Source: Rhizopus arrhizus (Eukaryota > Mucoromycota > Mucoromycetes > Mucorales > Rhizopodaceae). From it: 64,000 nucleotides of DNA. The stretch is from positions 952,501-1,016,500 of the forward strand of contig JAKZZE010000005.1 of assembly GCA_024220505.1 (NCBI GenBank), given 5' to 3'. Shown here one piece after another: positions 27,301-42,500 of the stretch. Made by a program: the position numbers and the translations under genes. The stretch's first letter is position 1; the number at the start of each line of letters is the position of its first letter. The notes beneath the pieces are model-generated. The model searched no databases. It was not told the DNA's origin and saw only the letters and a list, made by a program, of their open reading frames with translations.

Positions 27301-30300
27301 AACAAATGGCTCTTCTGAAAATATTCCTGCAAAAGTCTGTATATACCACTTTCTTAGACTGGCCGTTCTGAATGGTTAATTAACAGCCACAATGTATTAA
27401 TACATGCTACATGTGAAATAGGCGGAAATTTGGACCAAGTTCCTTCATATACATTGTACTCCTTTATTAAAGGTTATCATAAGAAGCAAACACTACGCTT
27501 TATACATATATATAATAGCTTAATTCCTCAGAGCATTGAATAATTGAAATCATCAATAATAATTCACTTATTTAGAAAAGATGTTGCATTTTTGAAATAA
27601 TAGGACTTTGCTTTAGAGACAGTTGAGAGTGAGAAGGCAGAAAGAAAAGTAAAGAAAAAAGAAAGAGAAAACTACAAATACATTATTTCCAGAAATTAAA
27701 GTCGCATTTTATAAAATTTTATAATACAATTTATATGTAATTGCGACAAGTCATGGCAACTTTAATTTCTGGAAATAATGTATAATGATTCATTTATTGT
27801 AAAATTTACTTGTTTTATCCACAAGAGCATTTTAGACGATATCAAAACTAAAAGTAAGGGTTTTATTGTTGATGCGACATATACAGTGGGGCTGGTAAAT
27901 TTTGTCGGTTTAAAGAAAATAAACTTCGTTTAGCAAAAAACAAATGTCATTTCCAGAAAAATAAATGCCACTAACCTAAATGACATTTATTGTTGTCGCT
28001 TTGTACTTGTTTTAATGCAATACCTGTATTAAATGACCAAAGCGATAACCTTGGTGGTGAATTTTTTGTGATTTTCCTGCTTTTGTTCTACTTAAAGATG
28101 ATCATTCTAAAGGATATTTTCTGGTGAAAAGGCTAGGGTGTTTGCCAGTCTTTCTCAAACTATTTAGGATCTTGAGAAAATTCAATACAGCTGCTTGATC
28201 GCGATTCCAAAGTCTTCTTTTTATACCTGTGGTTCGTTGTTTAAGGCATGAGAAGCTCTTACACCTAATACTGCATTAGTTATCAAGAATTAATCTAGTT
28301 TTTCTTCTTCTTTGGATTACCTCAGCAAACCATTGTATAGCACATCTAGCTTTTTTTTTCGTTGGTAAGGGCGAGGATTTGGCATGGTTTTGAATTTTTC
28401 TAATTCATTTTCACAGGTTGGACAATGGGAAGATGTTTTGTATTCATTGATTAAGTAGACAACAAACCCGTTCTTCTTTAACATCCTGATTAACCCCTTG
28501 CTTCTTGTCGGTTCTTGATACTTGACATTAGGGACGGACCAATCTCCAAAAACTAAGACAGTATCCTGACCAAACTTTACTTTTAAGCTACACACCAATT
28601 TTTGATCATTCTGGTCAAAGAAGAGTTTACTTGAAAACTTCAATTTTCGAAAAGGTAAAAGTTGTAGCTTTTCTAATGCTGTACTGATAGTCTTTTTGTA
28701 ATTGCTTTGCTGTGGTCGCCTACACATATCTTTTGCAAGACCTAGAACTTTGCTTTTCTCACTGTCATCTAGTCTTTCTAAAATATGCTTTTGTTGTAGC
28801 ATTTTTTGTAGGTAGGTGGTATACAGTTGAGACTTTACAGAGCTATCAGTAGAGTAATTCTCAGGTTGAGGGAAAAAACCACGGATTCTTGCTATGAATA
28901 GATTTCCATAATACAAATTACATTTTTAGTCGACTCGAAAGTCAAATTCGGATTCAGGGAAATATGTCTCTTTAGATTTTGTTGTCTCGTTTCCATAATA
29001 TTCGTACAATGTTTTTTACTGATGCTCTTGTTTTAATGTACTGCACAAGCTTTTTCAAGTTTACAGAGTTGAATTCAGATCTAGAAAGGATTGCTTCGGC
29101 TTTCTGGACCACAAAATGTTGAGAACGCTTTCTTAAATATCTAAAGTGCCTTGAACATTTTGAGCTGTTGTGCTTGGTAAATATAAGTGTTTGTTTTTCT
29201 TCAACAGTGCTGGTTTCTTTCATGCAGCACATCAAGCCCCGGCTTCCAGGGCCTATCAAGATGCACTTGCCTTCAGTGCTCTTTAAGTCGGCTTGACCTA
29301 ATCCTTCAATAAGCTCTGTTTGATTACCGTCCACTTTCTTTTCAGTATTGGGTTTAGGCGAATTTCTTCTTGTATCAGTATTTTGCTTTATTATGGATAA
29401 AAAACTTCAACAAAGAAATCTTTTGCCACAAAGTTGTTTAACGCAAAATTTTCATTTGCTGCCAGTTCTTATAAGTATATGTACTTTGTGAAGGCAGAGG
29501 TATGTGTAACTAGTAAATTGGTAGTGTGAACCAAATTATGCAATGACTGTAAATATGCTGGTTTCCAAATGTTTTTTACAGTCGTTTTAATTGTCATCAC
29601 ACACTTGCTTATCTTCTTAGGGCCTTCTTTAATGTCACTTGCCTTGTCAATAGGCACAGGACAAAAACTTGACAGAAGTTGCAGCTGAATTGAAAGCAGT
29701 TGTAACAGGTTTACTAGGCTTGTGGGAAGTTCGACTTGTTTTAGAAGCAGTTGTGCTTGACTCCACAGCAGCAGAAGTTGATTTGGTGATACGAAAAGCA
29801 GATTTGGTTGATTAATCCAAAAAGTGTCTTTTGTCGACAGATGCATCAAAATTGTCACTGCTATATTCAAGATCATAGTCATCAAGAGTGATCTTATTGA
29901 ACATGATAGTTTCATCTGTTGTAGAGATATCAGTACTACTTGTAGTAGTAGCTTCAGAAACTGTAGCTTTTCCTTTGTCTTTGAGCCTCTTTTGTGATTC
30001 ACTCTGTGGAGTATTTTCCCTACCTATAATGGGGTTTCATACGTTAGACTAGCTGTTTACCTACATCAAGTTTGACGATGCAACTTACTTTTTCTTTTTC
30101 TAGCTGTTACAACGGGTTAGAAGTCGCTGTCTGAGTTGTCTTCTACATATAGTTCAAACGAGTCTACAATAGTATCGATTTTGTGGTCAGTGACACTTCG
30201 ATCCACTATTAAATATGGAGCCTACTGTTTTCGCTCTTAGATGGCTTCTTTTGGTTTGATGAGAATAAAGTATCCTTTTGCTTTCCTTTCATTTTTCAAT

Positions 30301-30484
30301 GTGTTTTCACGAGTGAAACATACGAACAAAAAGAAAAAGTGTCTCCAGAAATTGATTTAAATTTTTAGAGGCAATAAGACAAAGAATGTAAGAATTTCTC
30401 TGAATATTAACAAAAGTATGAATGTTTGACAACTACTACATTGTTGTTTGAAGAGTTGTCTTTTATTCAAAGCACAAGAACATA

Positions 30485-30534
<50 letters not shown>

Positions 30535-33500
30535 CATTTGCATTGGATTTAAAAAATAATTTGCCTGGCCAAGACAAATTTTAAAAACTAGTCTGCTCCG
30601 CGACAGTTTTTGGCAAAAAAACTCCCACCATCTAGGCGTCCCTTTCAGGCAGGATGAAAACATTCTTTCTCCTCACCTTCAGCTGCAGCCTCCAGTAATT
30701 CAAAAGGTTTTTGATCCACCATCCAAACCAAAAACAAACCATAAACCAAACCACAAACAATACCATAAATCTGCTATACAAATATACAATATAGTTTATG
30801 ACACAAACCTTTACGATAAAGTAAGGTTAGTGGTTAGTGATTAGTTACGAAAGAAAAGAAAAAGATCAGAATAGCGATCTTTTTTATACTTTTCAAATAT
30901 GGCTTTGACTGCTTTTTTTCAACTTCATATGTGACGATTGTCATGGGAAAAGCATGTGATATTTTATGCAGTAGATGGAGTCAGCTTGTCTTTCTAAGCT
31001 CATATCTACTTTTTAAAGATGATAAACAGGGGAGAGTATGTTCCTCTTTTATTAAATCACTTTACTGAAGGAATTCATTTATGTTTTTATGCCGCTACAT
31101 TTTCATTTTTCAACTTCAATAATCTCAGCTAGAAGAAAAAATTCATTGTATTTGGTCAAAAACTTGGAGATAATAGAATTGTTCAGAGCAATATTTATGC
31201 CTGGCATCTTATTTAAGTAGTTCAACCAGTTTAAATATCAAAAACATGTATTATTCTATAACAAATCTTAGGATCTTATTATAGCATAATAGCATGAATA
31301 TCTTTTCATTCTCAGGGCAATAGATAGCTTTAACTGCATTCTTGTAAATTTAGGAGACAGCTATCTTCAAGCTTCCTTTTCTCAATACTCAGACTAATTC
31401 CTCCGACAAACTCGACATTTTTTATTATAGAACTATCTTCGCTATTGATTCCAATTTTTGTATGGATTATTGAATCTTTCAAGCTTATATACTGCATACA
31501 GTTGAAATTCGTAACATTGTTCAATCTGCGTTGCACATTTCAACCTTTTTATATTGATTTCTTAATTTCATGGTCCCATCAATGCTCTAGTATTAATCCG
31601 CCAATTTTAACTGGATTAAGCCATACTCTTATCTTGATCATGTTTAGTCTACAAAAAATTTGATTGCCAATTTTAATATTATCGTTGTGTTGCCTATTTG
31701 CTTGAATTGAAGGTTTGTTTTGTTAACTTTGCTCCCTTAATTAATTGATAGTGCTCTTGATTAATACCACCTAAAAAAAACTAACACTTTGCTTTTCAAT
31801 TCTGGAAGTATAATGGAAATGATTTATGAAGGGAGCATGAGGTGCATACATTTTTGAGATATTGTATGTCTATCTTTTCAAAAGAGTGCATTAAAAAAAT
31901 ACCTTTCTCCACCCAAAGGAATGAACAAGTCCACTGTACGCTCAGCATCTAAAACCAATTCTATATGATGCTCTTCACTTGCTATAGGCATAAAAGGTAT
32001 AACATAAAATAATTTAACAACCGCTTTATACTCTCATATCTTCTCTTTTGCTCTTTCTTTTTCAACAAAAAAGATACAAAATGGAGCAACCTTCAATTAG
32101 AGATTTGCTTATACACTTAAAGCAAAGAAACTACCAAGCAGCTTTAGATCTTGCTACTGAATTGGACCTTGACAAAGATGTAGTATACAAAACCCAGTGG
32201 ACACATTTCCGAAAAGAAAAAGAACCTCATATTGAATCCAGACATCTTGAATTTCTTCCACTTGTCAAGGACGACGCATGGGTAGTCACACAGTGCTTAG
32301 AGACACTTGCCAATCAGCCACAGGTACAAAGAGAGCTCATTCAATTAGGCCAAGAGCGCATCATGAAACAGACCAAGAGCATCATCGCACAACTCAATCC
32401 GCATTATCAACCTACATCACAAGAAAAGACGTGGTTAAGGACAAGGTACTATTTCTTACAATATTCGGATCGCTTAGAAACCATGACGAAACTATGGCCA
32501 AGCCTAAGTGAAACAGCACCATCATTTGCAGAAGCCTACAGCCAGTTTAGAGATTGTAACCTGATTGCACTTGCTATTGAATCTGCCCGGAACGAAAACA
32601 ACACTTTACTGGACGCTCTCTTTTTGCATCACGGTCGACAACTTTTGCCCTATCGACTCTTTATTCTCTCGCAAATACCAGAGACATCAGATCCTAGTCA
32701 ATTTGATTTGCCTCATGTCACACATGATCGCGAGGACCGTTGGTTGGAAGAACCCTGGCGAGCCGAGTTAGATGTGGTAGAACAGGATTGGGTACAGGAT
32801 CTCATCCGTCTGGACGTGCCAGAGGAGGCAGCTTACGCAGCAAGACTTCAAGATGGTATTCAGGCGACGGCATATCCAGCATCCTCTGAGGTAGTTGCAG
32901 ATTGGTATATGGAACGGGCTCAAGCAGCGGATGCCATTGGTTTGAGTAGTAATGCATTGGAGATCATTCGATATGCTCAAGTGATGGGCGTCACTCATAT
33001 TGAAGAAAAGCTTTCAGAATATGATTGGTTGTGCAAGTATATTTACTGTTCAAATGACCACGAAAGATATGTAGATTTAGAGAAGTTTCGGCAAATGTCT
33101 AATTATGAAATTCTGGAGGGATTGCTACAAACTACCAATTCAAATACAGTTGTGGATGACATGCTTCATTTAGCTTTACCCTGGCTTGAGGTATCCAAAA
33201 ATAGAAAGGTGATCGATGAAGATGAGGATGAAGAAAAGCCTGAATTTTTGCTGCATCGTTGGTTACTAGATACACGCGTAGTAGATGATCATCTCGATTG
33301 GTGTTGCCTGGTATGTGAGCATTCGAAGCCAACGATGGCAATAGAGGACCGTATTATTAAGGACGATCTAGATCTTTCACGACTTGTACTTGCAATCATG
33401 TACTCTAGCGATGGTTCTGACATGGATAACCTTGTCCGTCTATTCGAGTGTCTTCCCATATTTCCCGATAATACCCCTCAACAAGAAAATGAAACGACAG

Positions 33501-36500
33501 AAATGGCAACCATCTTACCTTATGCAAGCACACCTCTGGGCGTCTTTTCAGCACTTCAGAGTGTCGGCCCCTTTGGTCTCACCAAAATGATGGATACACT
33601 TCAGAGACACCTCAGTTCGGCTGAGGTCCTGGCTAGATACCACGCGCATGTGCCTCTCCGTTGGTATCTTGAAGAACAATCGGTTAAATCACAACAGCAA
33701 CTTTGTATACGTATGGCCTCTCAAGCTGCTGGTGGTGTAGAAACAGGCGGTGCAAGGTTTGATCGTGATGATGATTGGCGTGAATTACTTGATGACATGA
33801 TTCGATTGCGTGATAATGGACAAGGCATCTTTGGCAAATTGGATTCAGCCATTGTTTTGGAAATATTTTTTAGTTCTTTATTGAGATGTGCTCGTAAGTC
33901 ACACGACCCAAACTCGTTGTTAGCTAACGCCCACTGTTTGTAGGATTTAAGCTTGCCAAAGAATTAATTTTGGGAGGAAATAAATTGATTGATATAACCA
34001 AGGCTGAAAAGTTAGTAATAGATGCTGAACGTGAATTCTTTGATAATGCAACATCGGGAGATATGGACTCTGGAAGTCTAAAACAGGCCTGGGAATGTCT
34101 AAAGATATTACCACCCACGACCGAAATTAAGAAAGAGATGGACTTGATTGAGGCAACTCATATTATCATCACTGAATTCAATGTACAGCACCAACCTGGT
34201 ATCCCTTTGATGCCTATCCAGGTGCGTCAATCAGAAGATCGTCTCGAATTTGTCTCTAAATTGATGAATACAAGACGAGATGTCTACAATAATCATGAAA
34301 AGGTCCTGCATCTCGTACGTCGTTTGGGTTATGATGAAGATGATGTACTTGCTAAAGTAAAAACTCTGTCGATGCTTGCTAGTACGGCTCTTGTCGAAGA
34401 AGATTATTTACAGTCTTACCGACTTTGTCAGATAGCAGTTGATATGGCGCAAAACAAACCATCCAAAAAACCAAAGGCTTACAACGATCAAGTAGATCAA
34501 GCAGCATGGCAAATATGTTTCAATCTAGGCAAGCTTCATACATTTGAAGATATCAATCGAAGACTAGATGTGCTATCTATGGCCATGACATTGAGTCCGG
34601 TGGAAAACATTCGAGACGTGCTGGCTGTCTGGCGAGAACTGGATGCAACAAAACCTAGTCAGATTGATTTAGCTCAACTAGATGCGGATCGCTATGAGGC
34701 AGAGACACAACAGTCTATGAAATGGCAAGGTTTGCTACAAAATGCCTCTAAACAGTGGGGCTTTGGTGATCTCCTGGCTGGTGGATCAGGTGAGCATGGT
34801 GAAGGTGGAAAACGAAAAAGAGATATTGTGCGTAACGTTGTTGGCAACTGGCTTTTCTAATATAATAAACAAGAATGGTTTGAATAACAGAGCAAAAAAG
34901 ATCCCATTTTATTCCATTGAGTACAATTTCAAAGCGATAAGTTCAAGAAAATAGTATATATTACATACAATGCTTAATTTGTTTAAAGCAAGGACAGGAA
35001 TTATAGATTGTAATTAAAAAAGTATAGCAAGATAAGAAGAGAAGCACCTAAAAATTAGAATCCTGAGGATCTTTTGATAATATCTGAGAGTGCAGGAATA
35101 GATGCTACAATAACCCCAGTGGTACCAAAGATTGCAAAAGCAATTGAAGACATGCCGCTTGCTCTTGGATTTTTACCAATCAAATAAGCAGTACCAACAC
35201 CGTGAGAGTGACTTCCCATAGTAATACCGATCGTCATATAATCATCTATCATAATATTAGATAGCGAACTTGGCTTTCGTTTTTTGTTTACCATCTTTCA
35301 CGCGTGCTAATTTGAATAGAGTAGGACCAAGGATGGGTCCGGTAATACCAGTGAAGATAATAATACAGGTAACAATACTCTGATTGGAACCTAGTACACG
35401 ACTGATAACAATACCAATTGCAGTCGTCACTGATCTAGAGCTCCAAACAATACTATCAGCTGGAGTACAACCTATCGCATAAGCAAACATGGGAGTAACA
35501 AACATGATCAAAAATGCTACAGGAACAATAGAGGCAACAATAATGAGCCACTAAAAAGCTGTTTAGAGAGAGACATTTAACGTTATATTTTATTACCTGG
35601 CGAAGTTCATTTGGTCTGCTTTTATATACATTAAATGCTAAAGAAATTATTGACACATCCATAGTAGTCGCCAATATATCACCAGCACCAGGCCAGTTCA
35701 CATTTGTCTTTTCGACCAGCGAGATAAATGTGACTCCAGACTTGTACAAATCAGCTCCATGTTTTATATCAAATCCCTTGACGCGCTCAAAGTATGCAAT
35801 ACCGGCCATCACAATGGCTGCTGTGACGATAATTGGGTGAAAAATGAGTCGTAGCCTTACTGGTAGTTTACAAGAGAGTGAAAATAAGAGGATGGTCATT
35901 GTAAAATAGAGCAATAATCTAAAGAATGGCATAGCTCCGTTATCCTCAGGTAAGGGTAAAAAGACAAATGCTGCAAAGCAAAACAAAATAAAGAAGGTAA
36001 GGTCATCAAAATTAGATTCTTTCATACACCAGATAGCAATATAATGTAGTGGCCCATGCTTGTCTTTTGGTGATTGTGTATGGCTGTGTTGGTCCAATTG
36101 TACGCTTTCAGAGTGATGATGAGCGCTAACACAAAAAGAGGCTATCGTGCTATCTGATGAACCAGAAGGTAAGTCATGAGGATCGTTTAAAGGCGAAGGG
36201 ACGGAGGGTTTAGCTTTATGACGAATGTCCTCTGGTACATTGATGATGACAGCTTCTTCAGATAATTTCGGATCAACTTCTGTCGCTTTTTCTTTACTTG
36301 ATGTGATACTACGCTTCAGGAAATCGTAATGACTATACAGCAAAAAGCGCAGCAAACGAACCAAAATGGTTGTCAAGATAAAACCAACAAAATATCCTAC
36401 GACTTTTTATGTTTAGATAACGATCGATCTTGAAGCATGACACCTACAAAATACACAAATCATTCTACCTACTTCAGGTCCGGGCGTCGGTGAATTATTT

Positions 36501-39500
36501 ACAATCTCTACTACAGGAGGCACAAACATGATATTCATGCTTTTTAAAGCAAGAGTTGAATAAGGATCAATCAACTGAACAAATCGATCCGTATATTTTG
36601 GCAAGACCGTATGTGAACACATAAGTAAAAAGAATAAAACAATGGTTCCAGCAACATTAGAAGGGAATTGGTGCATGTTTGGCATCTGCCTTAGTACTGC
36701 GCTGATGGCCCAGTTAAATAAGAGTCCAATAGCAAAATAAAGGATGGTTAGAATCCATCTTTTGATATGTTTTTTGGTATCTGGTAAGCTTTCTATGTAA
36801 TTCGGTAACTGATAGATAAAAAACTGGTGGATTGTTTGGATTATTTGACTTGCTTTGACATGGATCCTTGAAAAGTCTAATTGATGCATGCTTTGTTTAC
36901 AGAAAGTAGAAAAAAAAAGAACAGTAAAAAGGAGGGATCTGATTTCCTATATGATTTATATATAAAAGAAAAAAGTTTGATTTGATAGATTAGGGAAAAA
37001 GATTTACAGATTTGATAAAAAACCTTTAGCCTTCCATCGATCAAGCACGGAATCCGAAATAAGAGCTCAGCTGAATTCGACAGTAGTAGTCATAGACAAC
37101 CTGATTTTTAATGATGCATGGTTACCAAGCATACATAACAAATGAATCAATACAATGAGAAACAATAAAAGATTCATATGGATTTTCATCCCTGCAGAAA
37201 CTTTGAATGAAGTTTATGTTTGACAAGAAAAAAAGATTTTTTATCTCCTGTTAATCATCTCAGACTGAAACATTTGGGTAAAAGATTACGGTTTTAAAAT
37301 GATTTACAGAAATGATGATGAACTCACATTAATATCTATTCACTGCCAGATGATTTCACTGTTTGTATAGCATCAATTGATGCTTGTATTATATATATAC
37401 ACATACTACATGTGGAAAAGCTGGATGACCTTATACTCTCCATTACAGTGAATAGCTTTATGTCAAAGAATATTTGCGTATATATTTTTTAACCTCATTG
37501 CTATGCCCCCGCTTTTTTTTTTTTTTTTTTTAGAATCTGCGTACATAACCTGATCCCAGCGTACTTTTATTTCTAGCAATAAAGCTAATCTTATAATAGC
37601 GCTTTCACAAAATGGCTTGATGAATTCTTTAAGAATCAACTACTAAAAGCGCTTTTCTAGAAGAGTATGTCATTGGCAATCTGCTAGTTTCAATGGTAGC
37701 AACATATTCTATAAGTATAGTTTTGCATGTCTGTTGGCATCAGCCTGTCTTGAATGTATTTGATGTTTCGTCGTTTTTTGTTACAGTTATTTTCATCATC
37801 CTACATTTAAGAATATCTTAAGGTGAAAGTACAGTGATTTCACGGCCAATTTGAGGGTTTTATTAAAGAAAGTACGAGCTTTTAGCAAAAAAATTTGCAA
37901 TGATTATTCGAAGCTCAATTCGAGGATTTGTAAGAAATAATTTCACATATATTTTTCACCTTCTAAAAAAAATGAGATTGTTGGTATTGTTAAAGGAAGA
38001 CGGCAAAAGATATATTTACAACGAAAATGGAGCTGAAGCAATGGACATTGTGGATGAGAAGTCTAATCCTTTCGCTTTAAAGTAATTAATTAATCTTAAT
38101 TCTTATCTAGAAGAAAAAGCTAAGTTTTTCGCCAATGATAAACACGTTGGACAAAGCGAAGAAGAAATAGGAACAACTATGAAAATAAGTACAGAACGCT
38201 TAACTAAGTATATCGAACATGGCTCTGACACAGAAGAGTTATTTTTCCAGTATAAAGTACAATGCATAACGTTGATTAGAGCTGCGGCCCTTAAAGCAGG
38301 CGTCAAAGAAAGTACTGCTTGCACCTGGTGGAAAAGTGTGAAAGAATCCAGACTCTTTTACTCTTAAAAAGAAAACCCATACTCAAAACAGACCGAAATC
38401 ACAGCTACAGGAAGAGTATAAACAATATTTAATTGAGTTTTACAAAGATGACACAGGCGCCTATATTCAAGGCGCTGTTAAAATGCTTACTAGCAAGTTT
38501 GCTGGTCTTGAGATCAAGAAATCAAGAGTACATGAGTTTATGAGAGACAATTGTAATCTCTCTTTTAAGAAAGCTGCTTTTTGGTCCGAGGCAAGAGAAA
38601 GTTCAGATACCACCTAAAGATATTACAACCCAGGTCCATAATATCCAAGGTAAAACTCCTTTAAGAATCTTAAATAATGACTTGCAGTTGTGCCTTTCGG
38701 CCCTTCTTTAGAAGCTATTTCGGGGCTTTTTCTTTTTTTTGCTGCCCCGGGTCTTCCTTAGTTTTGGCTGCCGCTTTGCTACACAAATACTCAGGTTTAC
38801 CACATCTACAAATGATATGGCACCAATAATGGTATGTGTAAATGCTTTTGTCGTAGGGTAGTGACCACTACCATTTGTCCTCTGGGATCCCATGCTCTAC
38901 TCGCTTTCATATTGATATGGAAGCCAGCTTCATCGATAAAAACGCTGCTTTCAGTGATATATTTTACGGTTTGAATCTTTACAGAGTCTAGTCAAAAGTT
39001 TTAAAAAATAAAATGAGGGACCCACGAGGTCGTTGATATTTATATAAAAAAAAGTTAGCCTAGCATATTAGAGCTAAATTGGTAAACCCAGGAAGCTAAA
39101 ACGGGTAACCGCTGTTCAACATTCATCTCTGTTGTCTCTTCGCATACTTCTTCTACTTTATCACATTCCTGTAAATCTTTTTCTTCATCTCCTTTTTCTT
39201 GCTCATCTTCCTGCTCTTGGTCGCCCTCTACTTTTCGCTGTCCCATTACTTGAGGTATTTACGTCGAGTTCCAACGTTTCTTGGACTAATTTTGAAGCTA
39301 CACCTGTCGTCTTAGCTAATGCTTTGCCGCCTTCATATACGAAAGTTTGCTTTGTTTCTCTATAATAATGATTAGGAACGTCACTGTTGCTATACTGTAA
39401 ACATAACCTTATTCAATGTACTTACTATTGAGTTCGCCAATTTGACAATGTTTTCCTTACTGATCTATCTTACTTTAATCTGCTAGAGAGCCTTCTATAA

Positions 39501-42500
39501 GTTTGGTCAACTAGCTTATTACTTTTTAGTTCTTATCTATCGCATATCAAGTGGATCTTTCCGTAATCAAGCAGTTTGGGTGTAAATTGCCTTTTTCAAA
39601 CGTTGTACAGGTCTGAGGGGCAAAGATTTTCGTTTTAGATACACCAGATCGTAATGTTACGCATACTGTCCTGCAATTCAGCAACAAGCACTACAGTTCT
39701 GTTGGTTTACTTCTTCGCTGCAACATCATTACCCACTTCACTTAGTTGCCAGGTGGATTGGGGCCCATATATCAAGCGTAGCTCCTATAGCATTACTTGA
39801 TCATCGGTTACCTTTCCTCTTCATGGCCTTACGTCGTAGTTTGCTTTAACAACATCGCCCAGATATTTGCGCAATCTTTTTTTGGGCTTTTGGTAATTTG
39901 TATGACCCTTCCGCTATTTCTGTGGTTCTCAACGTTGATCTCAATACGTTTGATATCTTTCTCTTGGCTCTTAGTCTGGGCCAGCCTGTGTCTGCTGTTA
40001 TACAATGGACGGATGTTTTTTGTAGAAAATAACAAAACTCTCTTGACGATATCTTAGTTTGCGACGTCTTTGAATATATCCCTGTTCTGGATTGTCTGCG
40101 TCCGAAGGTTCTTCCGACATACCGTTACAATATTACCTTTGGTCGATATTGGGCTCAAAAACTATTATGTTGGATTACATTTGGTGAAGTTTGTCTGCTG
40201 CCTTTCTTTGCACGCCTATGTCTCCCTATGATCTCCTCTAGCCCCATACGGCTTTCTGGCGATAGCGATTTATATCCTCTTTTCCAAATCTTGATTGATC
40301 CTGATATGGATCCTATTCTGCCAAAACGTTTCCGTCAGGCACGTCTGGTTAAGTTGTTACAAACAATTCCAGTATCCTCTTCTGTTTGTCAAAAACCTGT
40401 GCGTTTTTGGAAATTCTTTTGGCCTTTACAGATTCCTCTTGCTGTTCGAGCACCATAGTACCGTTTGCTACAAGGAAAATTTCCTTGTGCATAAATAATT
40501 CACAAACATGCTCAAGCTATATGTGATTCAATTTGTCGTCTCTGTGCACCTCAATCAATCACTGAGCATGTTGATCATTTCTTTTTTCTGTGGGAGCAAA
40601 TGTGATCTCATTTATTCAGTTGTTCCTTGTCTACTCACTTGGTCTACCGCGCTATTTATCTTTTATGTTTGCCTTCTCAACATTTGACCTTGCTTTCCAA
40701 TGAAAGTATAATCGGTTGCGCTTTCTTGTGTCTTTGGAAAGCCCAGTGGCGATTTATTTTCGATAACATTCCTTTTGACCCATTGTTGGTCTTTCAAAAC
40801 GTTTTGTCGTCAGTTGGTATATTTAAGTCTAACGCCTTGACCACTTTTCTCTATGCGATCTTTCCAAGGTAGTGAAAACCAAACAAGTCAGAAGCTATAG
40901 AGCTTTTTTAGATAGAAGAAAGAAAGACCACTGTAATTTTATTGCTTTAATGGCTTGGGATTTGAAGAGGTTTTTAGATTGGTAATAAAGCTGATAAGAG
41001 TTTTAAAAGTAAATTTGTTGGTAATAGTGACCACTATATCTTGTTGAGTTGATCAGACTTGATTTATAATCAGGTAACTTGGCAAGAGTATTAAAAGGTT
41101 TTACATCGAATATAATTTGCTTCAAAGAACTTGTCTTGTTCTTATATAGAAGTAATCAAGGAGCTTTTTGATGGATAAAGTATTCTTGATTTATTGGTTA
41201 TTTATATAAAAAAATATTACAAAGAGAAGTGAAGAGAAGTCAAATCCAAAAAGAATAAAAAGCTGGGCTTTTTATAAGCAAAAATATAAAATTCAATTTT
41301 TATAAGATGTAAAAAGATTGGCAGATGTTGAAAATTTTAAAGTGGTTAAAAAAGTATCAAAAGGTTAAAAAATATCAAATGGTCAAATAGGTAAAGTAAT
41401 AACAATTTGTAAAGTAATTTACAAAACGTCAAAAGTTAAAACTTGTAGGATGTTTTGGAGTTCATATCTTTATAATCATAGCTACACCATATCTAGATTA
41501 CTTTCGTTCTCAGTTGTTTCATTTTATGCTTTTTTTTGCTAATCCGAAGTTCTCGCTATGCACTACAACAGAAAGAAACTTCAACAACTGCTGGAAGAAT
41601 CAGCTACTGCTCATGCTGAGATACGCAAGTTGCAACAAGAGAGCATTTTCTTACGGAAATAACTTGCCTTGAAGCCGTCAACCACAGACATTCCACCTTC
41701 TCCATCTGGGTGCACTACATCTCCAACCGTTTTTTTTTCCTCCCTCGTAACCTTCTCATCCTATCCAAAGCCCTCTTCCCCTTTGCATAACAACGCCTCC
41801 CTCCTCCGCCTAAGGTTGCTAAGCCCAAACGCGATAATTCCCAACCTAGCCTGACTGCTATTGCCTGGCAATTTTCTTCACCTGCTGAACCAAGAGGCTT
41901 TAAACTCATTCACGTACCTATTCGACGCCGTCTCCCTCTACAACAATTGCGCTCCAACCTTCGCAGGTTACACACTAATACCCGTCGAATACTTGATAAT
42001 CATTATTCAGTTAATAATTTAGTTGGCTTTCTTACCTACATTAGTTATGAAACTGAGCTTCGTTCATAATTGAGCAAATTCAACATCACACTCCGTGACG
42101 ATTCGATCCTTTAGATTCATCAATCATTCGCGATCCTACTCTCGTCAATGAACCCATTGACCGTAAAGTACAACGTGCTCACAAAGCATTCCTCCATCGA
42201 ATCTGCATTGTCCTGTAGCGATTCAGGACTTCCATTTACAATGCAATCGTCAACTTCTTTGCTCGCTCTGGCCTTATTGACCTCGAATACTTAGCGTCGT
42301 ATGACCTTGCCCCACCATACTAGCACCGCACAGGACATATCCTTGACCATGTATAGCTTCTGTAGATAAATATCCAACATGTTCACCTAATTGCTTATAT
42401 CACTTTTTATGAACTTAACTACCTAATCCACACAACAGGCTCGCCTTCGTCGTCCATACACCTTGGGCACAGATTGCTCTAGAGCTCACACCGATGTCTA